Source: Channallabes apus (Eukaryota; Chordata; Actinopteri; Siluriformes; Clariidae). Taken from it: a stretch of DNA of 64,000 bases. The stretch spans positions 26,313,967 through 26,377,966 of the forward strand of contig CM060106.1 of assembly GCA_030522415.1 (NCBI GenBank), read 5' to 3'. The notes beneath the pieces were generated by a model, which worked only from the letters and a program-made list of their open reading frames with translations, did not search any database and had not been told where the DNA came from. The position numbers and the translations under genes are program-made. Positions 58,250-64,000 of the stretch are shown here, in pieces. Numbering within the stretch: position 1 is the first letter of the stretch; each line of letters starts with the position of its first letter.

Positions 58250-58412
58250 GAGGACTTCCGGTTAGCAGCCACATGGAGTAGGACGTGTTGGTTAGGTGCT
58301 CCGACAGTTTCGAATTTCTTCACTCCCTTACTCGTCTCTAAATGTTAAATTAAAATCTTAGTTGACAATAACTTTATACTCTACCCCACGGTTATATGTT
58401 TTTTCATTTGCG
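58250..58412 (+). promoter_or_regulatory. L1 5' UTR / internal promoter region
   Basis: 163-bp leader. ACTTCCGG at 58254-58261 matches an ETS-type core, and CAGCCACATGGAG near 58267 is loosely YY1-like. Both are plausible pol II initiation aids; inferred only. Confidence 0.35.
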
Positions 58413-59210
58413 ATGGCTACCAGGAGTGTTAAAGCCGTGAAAAAGGACGACACTGCGACCCCTCTAACAGTCGAGGCTATCTCTGCGCTGTTAGAGCAAC
58501 ACCGTGATTCGTTAGCGGCGGAGTTTAAATCATCGTTTAGTTTATTAGAAATTAAACTGGACCAGATTCAGGCCCAAGTAGCGGACCATGGACAGCGCTT
58601 ACCGTCATTAGAACTCGCTACAGACGACCTGAGTCAGCGTGTGACGGAGCTGGAGAACATCTGCTCCGGACTTCGGGAAAACAACTTAAAGTTAACGTCC
58701 AGGGTTGTAGACTTAGAAGGCCGGAGCAGGAGACAAAACCTGCGTGTTCTGGGTCTCCCGGAAGGTACTGAAGGTGGACTCCCTACCGAGTTCTTCTCCA
58801 AGTTTCTGTGCGAGGTGTTTGGGACTGAAACACTGCCTTCCCCGCCGGAGATTGACCGAGCCCACCGAATACCTGCATCTAAACCCGCTTCAGGACAGAG
58901 ACCTCGGCCCGTCATTCTCCGCGTGCACCGGAGCCAGGTGAAAGATCTTCTGATTCGGGAGGCTCGGCGGAGAGGGAAGCTGGAATACCGCGGTCAGCAG
59001 CTCCGCATAGTGGAAGACTACACTCCCGAAGTTTTAAACCAGCGAGCCGAGTATAGAGGAGTGATGTCGGAGTTATACAGCCGTGGACTCCGGCCTTCTC
59101 TCCTGTATCCAGCGCGGCTCCGGATCACTCTCTCTACCGGACAGAAGAAGTGGCTCCGCTCGGTAGAAGAGGCGCAGAAACACATAGACAGTCTGCCGAA
59201 ACCTACGTAG
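58413..59210 (+). CDS. L1 ORF1 protein (nucleic-acid chaperone)
   Basis: 265 aa from ATG 58413 (GCGATGGCT, good context; an upstream in-frame ATG at 58362 is less likely because the conserved text starts at MATRSVKAVKKD). It packages LINE RNA as a trimer. An N-terminal helical region (about residues 25-105) carries the coiled coil: LLEQHRDSLAAEFKSSFSLL, DLSQRVTELENICSGLRENN. Then the RRM-type core starting RRQNLRVLGLPEGTEGG, with RAHRIP, RPRPVILRVH and the basic CTD KDLLIREARRRGKLEYRG, QQLRIVEDYTPEV, as in Transposase_22/L1 ORF1p. Length is short-normal. No break seen. Followed by a 636-bp gap to ORF2. Confidence 0.9.
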   Translation: MATRSVKAVKKDDTATPLTVEAISALLEQHRDSLAAEFKSSFSLLEIKLDQIQAQVADHGQRLPSLELATDDLSQRVTELENICSGLRENNLKLTSRVVDLEGRSRRQNLRVLGLPEGTEGGLPTEFFSKFLCEVFGTETLPSPPEIDRAHRIPASKPASGQRPRPVILRVHRSQVKDLLIREARRRGKLEYRGQQLRIVEDYTPEVLNQRAEYRGVMSELYSRGLRPSLLYPARLRITLSTGQKKWLRSVEEAQKHIDSLPKPT

Positions 59211-59846
59211 TGCACTGTATTATTATTATTATTATTATTATTTTAATACGTGATACTACAGTTCTCAGGAAAGTACCATTTTTAACCTAAAATCTGGCCA
59301 TGTTTACGTCTTTCCCGGTAAGAGTGTTGTGTTAAACTTGTGAAGGGGTTATTATTATTATTTTTATATTACTATTTTTTCTATTTTTAATCACGTGTGA
59401 TTTACGTTTGTATATTTAGAGTTACAATGCGACGTGGGGGGAGGGGTGGTGGTGGTGTGTTTTTCTCTCATTGAGAGATTTCAGTATTGGAGTGTGGAAA
59501 TGTTTTATTTATATATTTAATTATTAGTTTCTGTAAGTTGTGTCGGAGCAGAAGATGGGGTGGTTAGCGGCAGGAGGATTTGTTGGGTGGGAGATGGAGG
59601 AATGGAAGAGCTTGCTGCTGTGTTTGTTAGCAGCTATCTTTGTTTGTTGGGGTGTAGTGGGGTGTGTGGGGGAGGGGTGTGGGGGGCAGGGGTGTGGGGG
59701 GGAGGGGTGGGGGATCTCCAAAGCCAGTATTGTGTTAGTTCTTTGTATACTGTGTATTTTTAACACGTTGTTCTGTGTTTTACACTTTAAGGCTGACGTT
59801 AGGCATCTTATTCATGTTTATCTACCTGCATTTTCTCTCAGGGAGA

Positions 59847-62800
59847 ATGAATAGTTCTTTAAACTTTGTGAGCTGGAATGTTAAGGGTTTAAACCATCCG
59901 GTGAAGAGAAGGAAGGTGCTCTCACACCTTAAACAACTTAACACTGCAATCGCATTTTTACAAGAAACTCACATTCGCAGTTCTGATAATTCTCGCCTTA
60001 TGTCACGTTGGGGTGGGCAGCACTACCACTCAACCTTTCAGGCCAAAGCTAGGGGTGTCTCGATTCTCATTAACCCAAACATCTCTTTTGAGCATCATAA
60101 TGTTATTACGGATATACAAGGTCGTTATATCATTGTTTCAGGGAGGTTATTTAATACTAATGTAGTGTTGGCTAATTTATATGCCCCTAATTATGACGAT
60201 GTCTCCTTCTTTGAACATTTTTTCTCTCTTCTACCTGATCTGAGCTCATACTCTCTCATATTAGGGGGAGACTTTAACTGCTGTTTAGATCCATCACTTG
60301 ACAGGTCATCTCCCAATCCTATACCTCTGAGTAAATCCGCTACGCTACTTCAGTCCTATCTCTGCAGCTTTGGTATCTCTGACATATGGCGCTTCCTTAA
60401 TTCAAAAAAGAGAGAATACTCCTTTTTCTCACATGTTCATCATACTTTCTCCAGAATTGATTATTTCTTTATAGATAATCAACTGATCCCAATGGTTACT
60501 TCTTGTGCTTATCAGAGCATTGTGATATCAGATCATGCTCCAGTTGTTATGTCTATAAAACTCCCCGATCTCCCTCAAGTTACTAAACATTGGCGCTTTA
60601 ATTCATCGTTGCTGATGGAGGACGATTTTGTAAAATTTATGGAAGACCAGATCGTTTTTTTCTTCACCACAAATGAAACACCTGAAGTGTCACGTTTGGT
60701 TGTTTGGGATGCTCTGAAAGCCTACCTCAGGGGACAGATAATTTCATACACTGCAAATATGAAAAGGAAGGCATATAAAGAACGAAAAGATTTGACCAAC
60801 CAAATTAAAGAAATTGACCAGCAGTATGCTCTATTTAAAAACCCCGATCTCTATAAAAAACGCGTAGAAGTGCAAACTAAGTTTGAACTTATTTCAACGC
60901 ATGTAATTGAACGGCAATTATTAAAGAGTAGGAGCCAATTTTACATTCATGGTGACAAATCTGGGAAACTTTTAGCTAATCAGTTAAAAGGATTTAGAGC
61001 ACAGCAACAAATTACGAAAATTCGGATGGAGGATGGTACCATCACTACGGACCATTCTAAAATTAATGATGCATTCAGGAATTTTTATTCTCGATTATAT
61101 ACTTCTGAGTTCCCAAAGGACCATAGTGCAGTTGAGAATTTCTTGACTCAACTAAATATCCCAACACTGTCCCCTGATTCTAGATTAAGATTAGAAGAGC
61201 CCATATCACAAGAGGAAATCAGTTCAGCTATCTCCTCATTGCAATCTGGTAAGTCCCCGGGTCCTGACGGGTTCCCTGCAGAGTTTTTTAAATCATTCTC
61301 CTCATACCTTGCACCACAACTAGCTTTGGTTCTATCTGAATCTTTCAAGCAAGGTAAGATGCCTGCGTCATTTAATGAGGCTCGCATCACCCTCATAGCA
61401 AAGAAGGATAAGGACCCAACAGAGTGCTCCTCATATAGACCAATCTCTCTTCTTAATGTGGATGTTAAAATCCTTGCTAAAGTCTTGGCTCGTAGATTAG
61501 AGAATGTTCTACCCTCAATTATATCTGAGGACCAGACCGGTTTTGTTAAAAATCGTTATTCTTACTTTAACATTCGACGCCTTATGGATATCTTGTACAC
61601 ACCATCAGAGGAGACCCCTGAGTGTGTCCTTTCTTTGGATGCTGAAAAGGCTTTTGATCGTGTGGAATGGGAGTATTTATTCAGGGCTTTAGAAAAATTC
61701 AATTTTGGTCCAAGTTTTATCACTTGGGTTAAATTATTATATTTAAGCCCTACTGCCTCAGTTCTGACAAATGCTCAACAGTCTCAACCATTCAGTCTTC
61801 AGCGGGGAACTCGTCAGGGATGTCCCCTTAGCCCATTGCTCTTTAACCTCGCCATTGAGCCACTAGCAATTGCATTCCGAAGCTGTAGAGATATATCTGG
61901 GATTTGGAGGCAGGGAGAAGAACATAAAGTTTCCCTTTATGCAGATGATCTTCTACTTTTTTTATCGAATCCAGTCTCCTCTCTGCCACCTGTGCTGTCA
62001 TTGCTCAGGGAATTTAGCTATTTTTCAGGATATAAATTAAATTTGCACAAAAGTGAACTTTTTCTGCTAGATAATACAGCAGTAACAACTGGTATGCACA
62101 ATTTCCCATTCAACATTGTGAAAAATCAGTTTACCTATCTTGGTATTACAATCACAAGGAAACATAAACACCTCTTTAAAGAAAATTTTATTAGGTTGTT
62201 GAACCAAACAAGAAAGGACTTGGGACGATGGTCACCACTTTCCATGTCCCTGGTGGGCCGCATTAATGCCATTAAAATGAGTATTCTCCCTAAATTTTTA
62301 TATCTCTTTCAGTCTGTACCTGTTTTTATTCCCAAATCTTACTTTGGCGCGTTAGACTCAATTATATCTTCTTACCTTTGGAAAGGTAAACATCCACGAT
62401 TGAATAAGTCCCTACTTCAAAGATCTAAAAGAGACGGTGGCATGGCTCTACCTAATTTTCGTTTCTACTACTGGGCAGCAAACATTCGATCTGTCATCTT
62501 TTGGTCATATTTTCATAACCAACCTAATCGGCCTGCCTGGGTGGAAATGGAGATAAAGTCTGTCAAAAATCTCTCTGTCTCTGCACTCCTTGGATCTGCT
62601 CTCCCCATCCCCTCAATTAAATTAATCAATAACTCAGTAGTGGTGCATACCTTGAGAGTATGGGCTCAGTTCAGAAAGCACAGCGGTCTTCTGGGCTTTT
62701 CTCTGTCCAGTCCTATCGTCTCTAACCATCTCTTCCAACCTTCTTTACATGACTCAGTGTTTCAGGAATGGTACAATAAGGGCATCAAGCTTTGCAAGGA

Positions 62801-63629
62801 CCTGTTCGTTGACCATAAGTTTGCATCATTTGAACAGCTTTCCGAAAGGTTTAACTTACCCAATTCTCATTTTTTCAGATATCTGCAAGTAAGACACTTC
62901 ATTCGCTCTTTAATACCAAATTTCCCTGAGGCTCCTGCTGCAAACATTCTAGATAACCTCCTCTGTTTGTCTCCGCTGCGTAAAGGCCTAATATCCACTA
63001 TTTATGGTGGATTGATGGCTTCGAGTCACACCCCTCTGTGTAAAATTAAAACTGCTTGGGAGAACGATTTAAATCTGTCACTATCAGATGATACTTGGAA
63101 TTCTATTCTTAAACTTATCAACTCAACCTCCTTATGTGCCCGCCACTCTTTATTACAGTTTAAGGTTGTACACAGGGCTCATTTCTCTAAACTTAAACTC
63201 TCCCGTTTCTACCCAGACATTGATCCTTGCTGTAATAAATGTAAAAGCGGAGAGGCGTCTCTTATTCATATGTACTGGACATGCCCGAATTTGGAAAAAT
63301 TCTGGAGGGATGTTTTTAAGACCCTGTCCTTCATATTGAATTGCAATCTTGAACCAGACCCTCTGATTGCTCTTTTTGGTGTCACTGGAGAAGAGGGTAA
63401 GAGTCTAAGTCCAGCCAAAAAGAGATTGTTATCTTTTGCGACACTCCTGGCCAGGCGTTCTCTTTTATTCAAGTGGAAGGATGCCACGTCACCCACTCAC
63501 GCCCAGTGGCTCAGAGATATTATGTCCTGTCTGTCCCTGGAGAAGATTCATTACTCAATTCAGTACTCAGACTTTAAATTTCAACAGGTGTGGGGGCCCT
63601 TCCTTCACTTTTTTCATATACATTTATAG
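59847..63629 (+). CDS. L1 ORF2 protein (endonuclease / reverse transcriptase), intact
   Basis: 1260 aa from ATG 59847 (MNSSLNFVSWNVKGLNHPVK opens with the usual endonuclease Asn). The frame is open upstream to 59775, but the conserved start is at 59847. Endonuclease: FLQETH (catalytic Glu), ANLYAPNYDD, LILGGDFNCCLDP, SRIDYFFID, SDHAPVVMS (Asp-His). RT about residues 450-760: SGKSPGPDGFPAEFF, YRPISLLNVDVKILAKVLAR, DQTGFVKNRY, LSLDAEKAFDRVEWEYLF, RGTRQGCPLSPLLFNLAIEP, VSLYADDLLLFLS (catalytic YADD). C-terminal domain with the Cys-rich CCNKCKSGEASLIHMYWTCP knuckle near residue 1130. No stop or frameshift in 3.78 kb. It nicks DNA and primes reverse transcription of the LINE RNA. Confidence 0.93.
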   Translation: MNSSLNFVSWNVKGLNHPVKRRKVLSHLKQLNTAIAFLQETHIRSSDNSRLMSRWGGQHYHSTFQAKARGVSILINPNISFEHHNVITDIQGRYIIVSGRLFNTNVVLANLYAPNYDDVSFFEHFFSLLPDLSSYSLILGGDFNCCLDPSLDRSSPNPIPLSKSATLLQSYLCSFGISDIWRFLNSKKREYSFFSHVHHTFSRIDYFFIDNQLIPMVTSCAYQSIVISDHAPVVMSIKLPDLPQVTKHWRFNSSLLMEDDFVKFMEDQIVFFFTTNETPEVSRLVVWDALKAYLRGQIISYTANMKRKAYKERKDLTNQIKEIDQQYALFKNPDLYKKRVEVQTKFELISTHVIERQLLKSRSQFYIHGDKSGKLLANQLKGFRAQQQITKIRMEDGTITTDHSKINDAFRNFYSRLYTSEFPKDHSAVENFLTQLNIPTLSPDSRLRLEEPISQEEISSAISSLQSGKSPGPDGFPAEFFKSFSSYLAPQLALVLSESFKQGKMPASFNEARITLIAKKDKDPTECSSYRPISLLNVDVKILAKVLARRLENVLPSIISEDQTGFVKNRYSYFNIRRLMDILYTPSEETPECVLSLDAEKAFDRVEWEYLFRALEKFNFGPSFITWVKLLYLSPTASVLTNAQQSQPFSLQRGTRQGCPLSPLLFNLAIEPLAIAFRSCRDISGIWRQGEEHKVSLYADDLLLFLSNPVSSLPPVLSLLREFSYFSGYKLNLHKSELFLLDNTAVTTGMHNFPFNIVKNQFTYLGITITRKHKHLFKENFIRLLNQTRKDLGRWSPLSMSLVGRINAIKMSILPKFLYLFQSVPVFIPKSYFGALDSIISSYLWKGKHPRLNKSLLQRSKRDGGMALPNFRFYYWAANIRSVIFWSYFHNQPNRPAWVEMEIKSVKNLSVSALLGSALPIPSIKLINNSVVVHTLRVWAQFRKHSGLLGFSLSSPIVSNHLFQPSLHDSVFQEWYNKGIKLCKDLFVDHKFASFEQLSERFNLPNSHFFRYLQVRHFIRSLIPNFPEAPAANILDNLLCLSPLRKGLISTIYGGLMASSHTPLCKIKTAWENDLNLSLSDDTWNSILKLINSTSLCARHSLLQFKVVHRAHFSKLKLSRFYPDIDPCCNKCKSGEASLIHMYWTCPNLEKFWRDVFKTLSFILNCNLEPDPLIALFGVTGEEGKSLSPAKKRLLSFATLLARRSLLFKWKDATSPTHAQWLRDIMSCLSLEKIHYSIQYSDFKFQQVWGPFLHFFHIHL

Positions 63630-63937
63630 TTTGATTCCTGTCTTATTTAATTACTTGTTTGTTTGCTTTCTTTCCCCTTTTTATTCCTCTTTATTTATTT
63701 TTTTTTTGCACGTAGAACCAAAAAACTTCCAGCTCCATATTCTTTTTTCTTTTTTGGTTTCTCTCAATGCCTGGCGTTTAGCCTTTCATATCTTTGTAAA
63801 ACTGGCTTGGAGTCGGGGAGGGACGGGGTGGGTGTTATAGGGTTTATAAGGGGATTATAAAACTTGCATTAAAATATTACATGTTTACCCTGTTTTATCC
63901 CTGTTAAAATCAATAAAAATATTGTTGAAAGAAAAAA

Positions 63938-63951
63938 AATAACTCAAATAA
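63938..63951. repeat. Right target duplication of the L1 element
   Basis: AATAACTCAAATAA, identical to 58236-58249. It follows the A-rich tail of the LINE. Confidence 0.92.
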
Positions 63952-64000
63952 AACAAAATGCTAATAATTTGTAAACAAATGGTGTTAATGCTTTGGCTAA

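Larger units (their letters stand above)
58250..63937 (+). mobile_element. Full-length L1-type LINE, 5688 bp
   Basis: Begins GAGGACTTCCGGTTAGCAGC, has ORF1, a 636-bp spacer, ORF2 and a 3' UTR with a T-rich part, and ends AATAAAAATATTGTTGAAAG plus a short A run. It is bracketed by a perfect 14-bp duplication. Both ORFs are open with all key motifs. This is what a recent, potentially active copy looks like; activity itself cannot be judged from sequence. Older relatives lie at 4.2-8.2, 45.3-46.9 and 50.9-52.4 kb. Confidence 0.93.

Overview
The window looks like nuclear DNA of a teleost fish, possibly a catfish-type ostariophysan. The grounds are: tRNA-derived SINEs with the TAAGCGGTATAGAAAATGAATGA-type tail (the Mermaid-like family known from channel catfish and other fishes), several Tc1/mariner elements, L2- and L1/Tx1-type LINEs, many hAT and Harbinger relics, long (CA)n tracts, and vertebrate-style short exons in long introns. 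The lineage is an inference; nothing here fixes the species. No bacterial, organellar or viral gene was seen.

Layout. 1-2.6 kb: decayed Harbinger element with a transposase (+) and a Myb/SANT-like partner (-). 2.6-8.2 kb: a deleted Tc1 element, then an old L1/Tx1-type LINE split by a 1621-bp Tc1 element. 8.2-14.8 kb: three L2-type LINE segments, one nearly full-coding with a single frameshift. 14.8-24.2 kb: a 9.4-kb minisatellite of about 320 copies of a 29-bp unit, organised in higher-order blocks. 25.1-36 kb: TATA-type promoter and three plus-strand exons of an atlastin (ER-shaping GTPase, closest by recall to ATL2), with intron 1 filled by hAT elements carrying 8-bp target duplications. 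36.4-43.3 kb: a roughly 640-bp inverted repeat made of hAT transposase sequence fused to a tRNA-like unit, enclosing a second copy of the 1621-bp Tc1. 44-53.9 kb: Harbinger-like MITE, LINE relics on the minus strand, SINEs, a further hAT element and a third L2 copy. 54.2-54.5 kb: an atlastin C-terminal exon on the MINUS strand. 54.8-58.2 kb: microsatellites and a MITE. 58.25-63.94 kb: a full-length L1-type LINE with both ORFs open and a 14-bp target duplication.

The only host gene I can support is atlastin. Its N-terminal exons are plus-strand and phase-compatible, whereas the C-terminal exon 18 kb away is inverted. Either the locus is rearranged, or two atlastin copies are present, or the assembly is wrong here. 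Everything else is mobile or satellite DNA; the most likely live element is the terminal L1. I found no convincing new multi-gene system. The best leads are the higher-order minisatellite, the inverted atlastin exon, the tRNA-hAT composite and two same-length Tc1 copies that share one frameshift.
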